From contig CBDDDW010000026.1 in assembly GCA_965226805.1 (NCBI GenBank), positions 1 through 64,000 of the forward strand: a DNA stretch of 64,000 bases, in the 5' to 3' direction. This DNA is from CBDDDW01 sp965226805. Its GTDB lineage: Bacteria; Chloroflexota; Dehalococcoidia; Lucifugimonadales; JAGWBF01. How positions within the stretch are numbered: the stretch's first letter is position 1; the number at the start of each line of letters is the position of its first letter. The notes below the pieces were generated by a model. It ran no database searches and had not been told where the DNA came from. It saw only the letters and a list, made by a program, of their open reading frames with translations. Positions 55,333 through 63,400 of the stretch are shown in pieces. The translations under genes and the position numbers were made by a program.

Positions 55333-56424
55333 ATGGATGATGCATTCCTGGAATTGAAGATGTCCAAGAGCTACCCCGAGGGATTCAAACTCGAGGTAGA
55401 GGCGACCTTCCCTAGGGGAGTAACAGCCATCTTTGGACCATCGGGGAGCGGCAAGACCACTATACTCAGCTGCATCTCGGGGTTGGCGGCTCCTGACCGG
55501 GGAGAGATCTACCTCCGCCGCAAACCATTGTTCTCTTCCGAGCGGAAGCTCAATCTGAGACCTGACAAGCGGCGCATCGGATATATGTTTCAAGAGAGTC
55601 TCCTGTTCCCCCAATACGACGTCCGAGAGAACATCTACTACGGGTACAAGCTCACGGCGCCTGAACGGCGTCAGATCGAGCCGGAGCAGTTGGTGGAGAT
55701 CCTCGAGCTGGACGCCCTGATGGACCGGCTACCGGCGCAGCTGTCCACGGGCGAGCGGCAGCGGGTAGCTTTGGCCAGGGCTCTGGCCACATCCCCGGAG
55801 CTATTGCTGATGGACGAGCCACTCAGTTCACTGGACATTGCTCTCAAGGGTCGCATCCTGCGGTATCTCAAGGGCCTGCATCACGAACTGGGAATACCCA
55901 TGATATATGTCTCCCACTCCATCTCCGAAGTGCTGGCAATAGCGGACATGGCTCTGGTGATTTCGGGTGGAAAGCAGCTCGCCTTCGATGAACCCCGAAA
56001 GGTCCTTCTGGAGCCCTTCCTGCACTCACTGATTGAGACCAGCAGCCTGGAAAATCTGCTGGACGTCCAGCTGTTGGAAAGTCCCGCCAGCAACAGCCTT
56101 AGCGGCGCAAGGATAGGCGACACCACCCTGTGGATACCGGTGGCGCCATCCCGTGTCGCGGCCGGGGATACCATATCCATAGCTATCCGGGCGGGGGATA
56201 TCATCGTGGCGGTCGACCGGCCCAGCCGTTTGAGTGCCAGGAATATTCTTGCAGGCCGTATTCAAGGGATCCATCGGGTAGAAAACAGCGTCCTCCTGTT
56301 CACTGACGTCGGCTCTCCCTTGCTAGTGGAGATCACTCCCGAGGCACTGGACTCCCTGGGGCTCTACGAAGGGCAAGATGTCTATCTGGTCATTAAGTCC
56401 AACTCCATTACGGTGCTGGACTAG
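55333..56424 (+). CDS. modC: Molybdate ABC transporter ATP-binding protein
   Basis: 363 residues. Walker A GPSGSGKT (35-42), signature LSTGERQRVALARAL, Walker B LLLMDEPLSSLD and the switch His in YVSHSISEV are present. C-terminal residues about 290-363 form a TOBE/molybdate-binding domain (LSARNILAGRI, SPLLVEITPEAL), as usual for ModC, which senses cytoplasmic molybdate to limit uptake. Molybdenum import fits the molybdoenzymes expected in an anaerobe or facultative organism; none is seen in the window. Confidence 0.94.
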   Translation: MDDAFLELKMSKSYPEGFKLEVEATFPRGVTAIFGPSGSGKTTILSCISGLAAPDRGEIYLRRKPLFSSERKLNLRPDKRRIGYMFQESLLFPQYDVRENIYYGYKLTAPERRQIEPEQLVEILELDALMDRLPAQLSTGERQRVALARALATSPELLLMDEPLSSLDIALKGRILRYLKGLHHELGIPMIYVSHSISEVLAIADMALVISGGKQLAFDEPRKVLLEPFLHSLIETSSLENLLDVQLLESPASNSLSGARIGDTTLWIPVAPSRVAAGDTISIAIRAGDIIVAVDRPSRLSARNILAGRIQGIHRVENSVLLFTDVGSPLLVEITPEALDSLGLYEGQDVYLVIKSNSITVLD

Positions 56425-56583
56425 TAAAACACCCCTCACCGCGATTATCAGTAAACGAATCCGCTCTACAGCTCCATATCCCTTGACAGTAACAAAGGTC
56501 CAAGGCAGAATAGAGAGGCTAGGGATCGGACCCTCGTAGTTGTGTCCACAACGGCAGCTAGCCTGAAATGCGGAGGTGAGGCC

Positions 56584-57885
56584 ATGTTAAAAGTCGGCCA
56601 CGAAGTAACTCGACCGGGCAGGACCCACGGTGACGACCCGATAGTGATCAATGTCCCACAGGAGCTGGTAACAGTAGACGGGATAGTCCAGAATTCCCAC
56701 GAGGTGGACTTCTACAGCCGGGAATATCCCCTTGAGACCCAGGCCATCGACTTGACGGCAGACGTGCGGTGGGCCGTGTCGCTACTGCATGGTGAAGTGC
56801 TCGAGCAGCGCAAGGAACACAGGACAGTGAACCGGCCTATCGTTGAGTCCTCCAGGGACTCAGGCGAGGTGGAGCCCACGGCCGAGCCGGTGGCCAGTAG
56901 TGATCTAACCTCGGAAATCAAGGCCAAGGCCAGGGCGATGGGGTTCGGCGAAGTCGGCTTCACCAGGTTCGACAGGCGTTACGTCTACAAGTCCAAGAGA
57001 AGCTGGGTTAAATTCCCCCACGCGATATGCCTCGCCTACGAGCAGGATTACGAGCCGACTCAGTCTGCGCCCAGCATGGAAGCGGAGGGCCCGCACTACG
57101 ACACTTATACGACCATGGGCGCGGTCGGCCTGAACCTTGCGAAATTCATCCGGACACTCGGGTATCACGCCCAGGTGCACAGCCCTATAGACGCGAGCGC
57201 TGCCTACATTCCCATGTTCGTAGAGGCAGGTCTGGGCCAGCTGGGCGCGAATGGCCAGCTGCTGTCACCACATTTCGGCTCCCGGGCGCGGCTCATGGTC
57301 GTCACCACAGACGCTCCGGTGACCTACGACCAGCCCGTGGACTACGGAATCCACGCCTTTTGCTCCATATGCCAGGTATGCGTCAACCGCTGCCCCGGTC
57401 GTGCCCTCATGAGGGAAAAGGTCTGGTGGAGGGGTGTACAAAAACACAAGCTTTTGTACAAGCGGTGCCGGCCTGTCATGGCCCGCTACGAGGGATGTGC
57501 CGTGTGCATGAAGGTATGCCCAGTCCAGAGGTACGGCATGAAGAACGTGCTGGACCACTACGCCACCACGGGGCAGGTCTTGGGCAAGGGCACCCACTCG
57601 CTGGAGGGCTACTCGATTCGTGATATGGGCTACTTTGGTCCCAGCGAGCTCCCTCGCTTCAACAGCGGGTTTTTCCAGGTCCCCCATGGCAAGTCGGAGG
57701 ACCTGGAATTCGAAGACTTCAAGGAAAAAATTAAGGCGGGCGAGGTCCCGGATGATGAGCGTGGAGAGCTGGCGATGCGGGAGTTCAAGCAGAAAATCGA
57801 TGGGCTCATCAACGCACCGCTGAACTACCTGGGCGTGCCTAAAAGCGAGCTAGACGAGGGAGTTAACGTAACGATAGACGTCTAG
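56584..57885 (+). CDS. Reductive dehalogenase-like corrinoid/iron-sulfur protein without Tat signal
   Basis: 433 residues from ATG 56584, with GGAGGTGAGG upstream. After a variable N-terminal third come blocks of the RdhA/QueG-like corrinoid fold: YTTMGAVGLNLAKFIRTLGY, YIPMFVEAGLGQLGANGQLL and SPHFGSRARLMVVTT. Two [4Fe-4S] sites follow: Cys260-x2-Cys-x2-Cys-x3-Cys-Pro (CSICQVCVNRCP) and C305AVCMKVCP with Cys295 upstream. No Tat motif or membrane anchor gene follows, unlike respiratory dehalogenases. This suggests a cytoplasmic enzyme reducing or rearranging an organohalide or other substrate using cobalamin. Its activity cannot be told from sequence. Confidence 0.82.
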   Translation: MLKVGHEVTRPGRTHGDDPIVINVPQELVTVDGIVQNSHEVDFYSREYPLETQAIDLTADVRWAVSLLHGEVLEQRKEHRTVNRPIVESSRDSGEVEPTAEPVASSDLTSEIKAKARAMGFGEVGFTRFDRRYVYKSKRSWVKFPHAICLAYEQDYEPTQSAPSMEAEGPHYDTYTTMGAVGLNLAKFIRTLGYHAQVHSPIDASAAYIPMFVEAGLGQLGANGQLLSPHFGSRARLMVVTTDAPVTYDQPVDYGIHAFCSICQVCVNRCPGRALMREKVWWRGVQKHKLLYKRCRPVMARYEGCAVCMKVCPVQRYGMKNVLDHYATTGQVLGKGTHSLEGYSIRDMGYFGPSELPRFNSGFFQVPHGKSEDLEFEDFKEKIKAGEVPDDERGELAMREFKQKIDGLINAPLNYLGVPKSELDEGVNVTIDV

Positions 57886-57943
57886 ACGGCCCCTGAGCAG
57901 GTCCGACAGTCTAGGACGGCGGGATTAGATTTGAGTCGCTTTA

Positions 57944-57977
57944 TAATGGGCCGGCAGACGGAACCGCCGGCCCATTA
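57944..57977. terminator. Strong hairpin after the RdhA-like gene
   Basis: TAATGGGCCGGC and GCCGGCCCATTA are a perfect 12-bp stem around a 10-base loop. It stands 59 bases past the stop of the RdhA-like gene, before the promoter of the next gene, so it is placed as a terminator although its T-tract is short. Confidence 0.6.
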
Positions 57978-58053
57978 GCTTTGGCCGTGCGCGCGCTCCC
58001 ATCAGCCCAAACACACTAGCGTGCCAAGGTCCACGTGTGCGGCTGTCGTTTTC

Positions 58054-58082
58054 TTGACCGCTACTTTTTCGGTGTGTTAAGT
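58054..58082 (+). promoter_or_regulatory. Promoter of the dockerin-cupredoxin gene
   Basis: TTGACC (58054-58059), a 17-base spacer and TTAAGT (58077-58082), about 54 bases before the ATG at 58136. Confidence 0.6.
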
Positions 58083-58135
58083 TGTACTGGCGTCGACCCC
58101 TATAGCTCACTGGGACTCGTCGGTGAAACTCTGCC

Positions 58136-58828
58136 ATGAAACTTCCCGTTAGGGCTGCTCTTATCACAATTGGGCTCGGGATGGCCCTTGGGGTTACCTT
58201 TGGCTTGGCGTATGGCGCCCTGCATAGGCAATTCAGCCTCCCGATCCAGGCTACGGTCACCGTCAACGTTGTGTCGCCGCAAGAAACTGCGGACCTTGAT
58301 GGGGACGGAGTGGTGGACGGTACAGACCTGATCATGGTGTTCTCAAACTTTAATACCGGCGCCTCCGGTGGGGACGTGGACCAAAACGGGATCGTGGACA
58401 TCTTCGACCTGGCATTTTTGACGCGCTATTTTCAGGGAACCCTCCAGGAGCCAACTCCAACTGCGGTTCCAACCCCAACTCCAACGCCTCCGCCGCCGAC
58501 CCCGACTCTCACCCCAACTCCGGCTCCAACATTTACTCCCACGCCAACGCCTGCGCCGGCTCCCATTCAGGCGAACATTGGAGACTTCTCCCATCAGGAC
58601 CTCACCATCTCTGTAGGCACCGTGGTTATATGGACCAACCAAGGCATCTATACCCACACCTCGACCTCTGGCCAGTCACCTACCCCGGACGGGACATGGA
58701 ATACCGGCAACCTAGGCGGAGGTCAGTCATCAGCCCAGATTGCCTTCAATACGCCGGGCACCTTCCCGTACTTCTGCGCTATCCATACCTTCATGACGGC
58801 CACGGTTACTGTGACGGTTACCCAATAG
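58136..58828 (+). CDS. Exported dockerin-cupredoxin protein
   Basis: 230 residues. N-terminal signal/anchor helix (AALITIGLGMALGVTFGLAY). Two calcium-binding dockerin type I repeats follow: DLDGDGVVDGTDLIMVFSNF (53-72) and DVDQNGIVDIFDLAFLTRYF (80-99). A Pro-Thr linker (about 105-145) leads to a plastocyanin-like domain with TISVGTVVIWTNQ, YTHTSTS (copper His) and FPYFCAIHTFM holding Cys-x2-His-x2-Met, the type I copper site. The dockerin could dock to a cohesin-bearing surface protein, placing an electron-transfer or copper protein at the cell surface. No cohesin is seen in the window. Confidence 0.85.
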   Translation: MKLPVRAALITIGLGMALGVTFGLAYGALHRQFSLPIQATVTVNVVSPQETADLDGDGVVDGTDLIMVFSNFNTGASGGDVDQNGIVDIFDLAFLTRYFQGTLQEPTPTAVPTPTPTPPPPTPTLTPTPAPTFTPTPTPAPAPIQANIGDFSHQDLTISVGTVVIWTNQGIYTHTSTSGQSPTPDGTWNTGNLGGGQSSAQIAFNTPGTFPYFCAIHTFMTATVTVTVTQ

Positions 58829-58889
58829 CGATATGCGAGCCAGCTTCAGCGCGTGCTCCCGCGCCTGGCAAGGTCGGACTTCTAACGGT

Positions 58890-59252
58890 TTAAGCCCCGT
58901 CTGGTGGCGTGTCGATAATAGCCCGGCGATGAGTACCCTCTCCGATCTTAGTGTCTCCATCATGGGCCACCACGCTGAACCAGAGCTTGTTCCCTTGCAC
59001 CTCGGTCAGCTCGGCGTGGGCGGATACCCTGGCTCCGATCGAGGAAGGAGCCAGGTGCCGTATGTTTACTTCGAAACCAACTGAGGTTTGGCCCGGATTC
59101 AGGAGACGGTGAAATGCTTCGGTGGACGCCTGCTCCATCAGCAGGATCAGTGAAGGAGTACTGAACTTACCTATATGCCCGGCCACATTATGCTCACAGA
59201 CGATCGTCTCTCTGTGGCCCTCGAGCCCCGGTACGATCTTATCGCTTACCAT
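58890..59252 (-). CDS. Hot-dog fold thioesterase (fluoroacetyl-CoA thioesterase-like)
   Basis: 120 residues starting MVSDKIVPGLEGHRETIVCE. The pattern NVAGHIGKFSTPSLILLMEQ, then AFHRLLNPGQTSVGFEVNIR and HLAPSSIGARVSAHAELTEV, matches the FlK-like thioesterase branch of the hot-dog superfamily, with the Thr/Ser, Glu and His catalytic-type residues in place. It should hydrolyse an acyl-CoA thioester in the cytoplasm. It is transcribed alone on the minus strand. Confidence 0.85.
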   Translation of the reverse strand: MVSDKIVPGLEGHRETIVCEHNVAGHIGKFSTPSLILLMEQASTEAFHRLLNPGQTSVGFEVNIRHLAPSSIGARVSAHAELTEVQGNKLWFSVVAHDGDTKIGEGTHRRAIIDTPPDGA

Positions 59253-59353
59253 ATCTGGCCTCCTCTCGCCCCCATTCTATGCTCGTGACGGCTGATTTTC
59301 CATGTAGCCGGTTCTAACGCTCTCCTTTCGCCGAAGCGATGCAAGGAATAAAC

Positions 59354-59382
59354 TTGAAGAGCATCGGGATTTAGGATATTAT
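59354..59382 (+). promoter_or_regulatory. Promoter of the argF-der-plsY-gpsA operon
   Basis: TTGAAG (59354-59359), a 17-base spacer and TATTAT (59377-59382). Transcription would start about 15 bases before the argF ATG, leaving a very short leader. Confidence 0.7.
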
Positions 59383-59403
59383 CCTGGCCGACGAGGATGT
59401 GAT

Positions 59404-60315
59404 ATGCCGGGGAAACACCTGCTCTCTGTATTGGACCTCAGCCCACAGGAAATAGACCACGTCGTTCGCAGAGCTCAACAGATGACCGCCAACCCTCCCG
59501 GCCCCGTACTGGCGGGGAAATCGGTGGTCCTCCTGTTCGAGAAGCCGTCTCTGCGTACTCGCGCCAGCTTTCAGGTAGGGGTGCAGCAGCTGGGGGGCCA
59601 CTCTTTCTACATGGGGCCCGAAGAGGTTGGCATGGGAAAGCGCGAGGCGGTCTCCGACGTCGCACGTGTGCTGTCGCGCTATGTGGACTGTATAGTCGCC
59701 AGGGTGTTTTCCCATTCAACTCTGGAGGAGTTCCGGCAATACTCCTCCGTTCCGGTCATCAACGCCCTCTCGGACTGGGAGCACCCATGCCAGACGCTGG
59801 CGGACCTCCAGACCATCTACGAGCGCAAGGGCGCTCTGAGCGGGCTCAAGATAGTCTACGTCGGGGACGGCAACAATGTTGCCCGAAGTTTGTGCCTGGG
59901 GGCAGCTTCTGTGGGGGCTGCTTTCACAATCGCCTCGCCTCCGGGATACGGCTTGGACGATGGGACTCTAGACTCGGCCACACGTCGGGCGTCGGGCTCG
60001 AAAGCGGAGGTGGATGCCCTGGTGGACCCTCTAGAGGCCGTTGCTGGAGCGGACGTCGTCTACACTGACGTTTGGGTCAGCATGGGGCAGGAGGGGGAGG
60101 CTGATGCGCGGCGCAAGGATTTCAAGGGCTACACCGTGGATCACGAGCTTCTGGCACTGGCCCACAAAGACGCGATACTGATGCACCCTCTGCCGGCCCA
60201 CTACGGTGATGAGGTCCCTCCCGGCATGCTGGACCATCCTCAATCGGTCGCCTTCGACCAGGCGGAGAACCGCCTCCACGCCCAGAAGGCCCTGTTGGAG
60301 CTGTTGATTGGCTAA
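59404..60315 (+). CDS. argF: Ornithine carbamoyltransferase
   Basis: 303 residues. The carbamoyl-phosphate loop SLRTR (49-53), HPCQ (127-130) and the ornithine-side TDVWVSMGQE are present. The usual HCLPA is HPLPAH, a variation also seen in some transcarbamylases. It makes citrulline from ornithine and carbamoyl phosphate in arginine synthesis. HPLPA and the SMG loop could also fit a closely related transcarbamylase, but length and motifs favour argF. The gene overlaps the next start by 8 bases, so translation is coupled to der. Confidence 0.9.
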   Translation: MPGKHLLSVLDLSPQEIDHVVRRAQQMTANPPGPVLAGKSVVLLFEKPSLRTRASFQVGVQQLGGHSFYMGPEEVGMGKREAVSDVARVLSRYVDCIVARVFSHSTLEEFRQYSSVPVINALSDWEHPCQTLADLQTIYERKGALSGLKIVYVGDGNNVARSLCLGAASVGAAFTIASPPGYGLDDGTLDSATRRASGSKAEVDALVDPLEAVAGADVVYTDVWVSMGQEGEADARRKDFKGYTVDHELLALAHKDAILMHPLPAHYGDEVPPGMLDHPQSVAFDQAENRLHAQKALLELLIG

Positions 60316-61630
60316 ACCAATGGTAGCGATCGTGGGCAGGCCCAACGTGGGCAAGTCCACCCTGTTTAACCGCCTAGCGGGCAGCCGGAACGCCATCGTA
60401 ACGGACGTACCAGGCACCACCCGTGACCGTCTGCTGGCGGAGGTGGAGTGGGGAGAACGCCAATTTACGTTGGTGGACACTGGTGGGCTCGAGCCGAGGC
60501 CACAGGACCCTCTGCGGGAGAAAGTGAAGGCCCAGGTCGAGGCAGCGGTATCCGAGGCCGACCTCATAATATTTGTCGTGGACGTGGAGGACGGCGTTAC
60601 GCCTATGGACGAGGAGATAGCCAGCTGGCTTCGGCGCACCCGGAAGGCTATCGTGGCCGCGGTGAACAAGGTGGACAACGAAAAGCGGGAGGTAGCCGCC
60701 TCGGAGTTCTATGAGCTCGGCATAGAGGACCCAGCACTGATCAGCGCCTATCACAACTTGGGTGTATACGACTTGATGGAGAGGGTTACCTCTCTGCTAC
60801 CCCCCTCTCCCATGGAGGAAGATGAGACGGCGGAAGGCGCCGTGAAGCTGGCGATCATCGGCAGGACTAACGTTGGTAAGTCTATGCTCATGAACGCCAT
60901 CCTGGGGCAGGAACGAGCGATTGTCAGCGAGCTGCCGGGCACCACCAGGGACGCCCTGGATACTCACTTCACCTACGGGGATAGGCCGATGGTCCTGATA
61001 GATACGGCGGGGATAAGGCGCCCAGGCAAGATCGGGAGAGGCATAGAATATTTCAGCGTTCTGAGGGCGGTGAGAGCGGTGCAGCGGGCGGATATCGCGT
61101 TGCTGGTGCTGGACGCCACGGAGCTGGCCACCGCTCAGGACGCCCACATATCGGGCAATGCTTGGGACGGCTATACTGGCCTTATCGTGGTGGTAAACAA
61201 GTGGGACCTTGTGCCGGATGAAGATGGCACGGAGAAAGAGGTTGCGATCCAGACTGTTAGAAAGAGGCTTCATTTCGTGCCCTACGTGCCCAAGTGCTTT
61301 ACCTCTGCCTTGCGTGGAGAGGGTATCGAGGACCTCATGGAGCTCGCGCTGGATATATACCAGGAGAGATTGATACGAGTCCCCCCTGGGAAGCTCCACT
61401 ATGCCTTGATGGACGCCCTATCTGATCACATGCCGGCCTCTAGGAAAGGCCGCCGGGCCAAGATCAGTGAAGTGAAACAGGTTGACGTGAATCCTCCTAC
61501 CTTCGTCTTCGCCGTCAACAACCCGGAGCTGATACACTTCTCCTACGAACGCTTCCTGGAGAACCGTTTGAGGGCAGCCTTCGGCTTTACCCATACCCAC
61601 CTGCGGCTGATATTTCGAAACAGGATATAG
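60308..61630 (+). CDS. der: Ribosome-assembly GTPase Der/EngA
   Basis: 440 residues from TTG 60308, inside the end of argF. Two GTPase domains: GRPNVGKST (about 9-17) with DTGG and NKVD, and GRTNVGKSM (about 182-190) with DTAG and NKWD. A C-terminal KH-like domain ends RLIFRNRI. Double-G-domain proteins of this kind act in 50S subunit maturation. All switch and nucleotide motifs look intact. It lies between argF and plsY in one operon. Confidence 0.95.
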   Translation: MAKPMVAIVGRPNVGKSTLFNRLAGSRNAIVTDVPGTTRDRLLAEVEWGERQFTLVDTGGLEPRPQDPLREKVKAQVEAAVSEADLIIFVVDVEDGVTPMDEEIASWLRRTRKAIVAAVNKVDNEKREVAASEFYELGIEDPALISAYHNLGVYDLMERVTSLLPPSPMEEDETAEGAVKLAIIGRTNVGKSMLMNAILGQERAIVSELPGTTRDALDTHFTYGDRPMVLIDTAGIRRPGKIGRGIEYFSVLRAVRAVQRADIALLVLDATELATAQDAHISGNAWDGYTGLIVVVNKWDLVPDEDGTEKEVAIQTVRKRLHFVPYVPKCFTSALRGEGIEDLMELALDIYQERLIRVPPGKLHYALMDALSDHMPASRKGRRAKISEVKQVDVNPPTFVFAVNNPELIHFSYERFLENRLRAAFGFTHTHLRLIFRNRI

Positions 61631-61634
61631 CCGT

Positions 61635-62372
61635 ATGCCCAGGATTGTTCTGAGTCTGTTGCTACCGCCGCTGCTGGCCGTATACGTGGTCGTAATCCTA
61701 TTTACTCTGGACATGGACAGCTCCCCCGGCCAGTACGCGCTGATCGCTCCTGTCAGTTACGTTCTCGGGTCTATCCCATGGGGATTCTTGATCACCCTGG
61801 GCGTAAAGGGGGTAGACATACGGCAGTATGGCAGCGGGATGGTGGGCACATCCAACGTGCTGAGGACGTCCGGCGGCGCCTACGCCCTTCTCGCCCTAAT
61901 CCTCGATTTGAGTAAGGGCCTGCTCGCCGTCGCCCTCGCGCGAGCGGTCTCGGACAGCGCCGCCGCCGAGGTAGTGGCGGGGCTTCTCGCCCTGGCCGGG
62001 CACAACTGGCCCGTCTTCTTGGGGTTTAAGGGGGGACGGGGAATCGTGACCGGACTTGGAGCGCTGCTGATGATGGAGCCCATAGCCGGCGCCATAGCTA
62101 TCGCCGTCTTTACGCCGGTCACCCTGCTCACCCGCTACCTCTCGTTGGGCTCTGTAACGTCGGTACTAGTAGCAGTCATCGCGGTCCTCGTTATGGTGCT
62201 GCTAGACCGTTCCCAGGCGACCTACCTCTGGTATGCGGGCATCGGTGCGGGCATGATCATCTGGCAGCACAGGGACAACATCAACCGTCTCCTCAAAGGC
62301 AACGAGCGCAGGCTCGGGCAGCGGGCCGAGCGGATCAGCGAGGCCCCCAGCCCTGGTACCGACGGGGGTTAA
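61635..62372 (+). CDS. plsY: Glycerol-3-phosphate acyltransferase PlsY
   Basis: 245 residues, five or more membrane helices. The PlsY motifs are GSIPWGFLI, the phosphate-binding RQYGSGMVGTSNVLRTSG and GHNWPVFLGFKGGRGIVTG. It transfers an acyl group from acyl-phosphate to glycerol-3-phosphate, the first step of phospholipid synthesis. An extra N-terminal segment with one more helix precedes the core. It starts 4 bases after der and is followed 5 bases later by gpsA, which makes its substrate. Confidence 0.93.
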   Translation: MPRIVLSLLLPPLLAVYVVVILFTLDMDSSPGQYALIAPVSYVLGSIPWGFLITLGVKGVDIRQYGSGMVGTSNVLRTSGGAYALLALILDLSKGLLAVALARAVSDSAAAEVVAGLLALAGHNWPVFLGFKGGRGIVTGLGALLMMEPIAGAIAIAVFTPVTLLTRYLSLGSVTSVLVAVIAVLVMVLLDRSQATYLWYAGIGAGMIIWQHRDNINRLLKGNERRLGQRAERISEAPSPGTDGG

Positions 62373-62377
62373 GTGGG

Positions 62378-63376
62378 TTGGCGCCGGTCACGATTATAGG
62401 GACCACCACCTGGGGGACGACGCTAGGCGTAATCCTTGCCCGGAAGCAGATTCGGGTGAGCCTGCTGGCCAGGAGCCCCGAGGAGTCCGCAGAGCTCGAG
62501 TCCATGAGGGAGAACTCTCGGTTCCTCCCCGGTGTAGCGTTCCCCGATCCTCTTAGGGTGACCCATGACCCCAAGGACGCCTTCAGGGGCGCTGGGATGG
62601 TTGTGCTGGCCGTGCCCTGCGGCAGTTTCAGGCACAATATCAGGCGGTACCGGGAGGACATAGACGGCAGCCCAATACTGCTCAGCGCATCGAAGGGTCT
62701 AGAGATGGAGACGGGCAAGCGCATGAGCCAGGTATTGTTGGAAGAGCTACCCCAGAGCCTGCATTCACGAATAAGTGTGCTGTCCGGCCCCAACCTGGCG
62801 CTGGAGATCGCCGGGGGAAAGCCAGCGTCGACAGTGGTGGCGGCACCGGAACCCAGCGTGGCCACGGCCGCCCAGGGACTACTGATGTCACCGGCGCTCA
62901 GGGTATACACGAACGATGATATCATAGGGGTTGAACTGGGGGGAGCGCTCAAGAATATCATCGCGCTGGGCGCGGGGATGTGCACCGGCCTCGGATACGG
63001 AGATAACGGAAAGGCCGCCTTTATGACCCGAGGCCTGACGGAGATAACGCGTCTGGGGGTCGCAGCCGGCGCCACCCCCCTCACCTTCGCCGGGCTCGCT
63101 GGTCTGGGCGACTTGGTCGCAACCTGCGCCAGCCCGCTGAGCCGCAACCACAGCGTGGGAGCGCAGCTGGCGACTGGCAGGTCTCTGGAGGACATACTGG
63201 CCGGCATGAAGAATGTGGCGGAAGGGGTGCATACGACGGTGGCCTCCCTCAAGTTGGCCGATAAGCTGGGGGTGAAGATGCCCATCGCACGGGCAACGTA
63301 CCAGATCTTGTACGAGGGGCTGGACGTGAGGAAAGCTGTAATGGAGCTGATGGGGAGACCGCCCACATCCGAGTGA
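62378..63376 (+). CDS. gpsA: Glycerol-3-phosphate dehydrogenase [NAD(P)+]
   Basis: 332 residues from TTG 62378. The Rossmann start VTIIGTTTWGTTLGVILARK departs from the usual GxGxxG: TTTWGT replaces GAGSWGT, as seen here directly. SGPNLALEIAGGKPASTVV, the catalytic Lys in GGALKNIIALGAGM and GLAGLGDLVATC follow the family. It reduces dihydroxyacetone phosphate to glycerol-3-phosphate, feeding PlsY, encoded just upstream. The operon ends here or continues into the LysE-like gene 24 bases downstream. Confidence 0.9.
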   Translation: MAPVTIIGTTTWGTTLGVILARKQIRVSLLARSPEESAELESMRENSRFLPGVAFPDPLRVTHDPKDAFRGAGMVVLAVPCGSFRHNIRRYREDIDGSPILLSASKGLEMETGKRMSQVLLEELPQSLHSRISVLSGPNLALEIAGGKPASTVVAAPEPSVATAAQGLLMSPALRVYTNDDIIGVELGGALKNIIALGAGMCTGLGYGDNGKAAFMTRGLTEITRLGVAAGATPLTFAGLAGLGDLVATCASPLSRNHSVGAQLATGRSLEDILAGMKNVAEGVHTTVASLKLADKLGVKMPIARATYQILYEGLDVRKAVMELMGRPPTSE

Positions 63377-63400
63377 GAGGGGTATAGTACCGGGTGAGCT

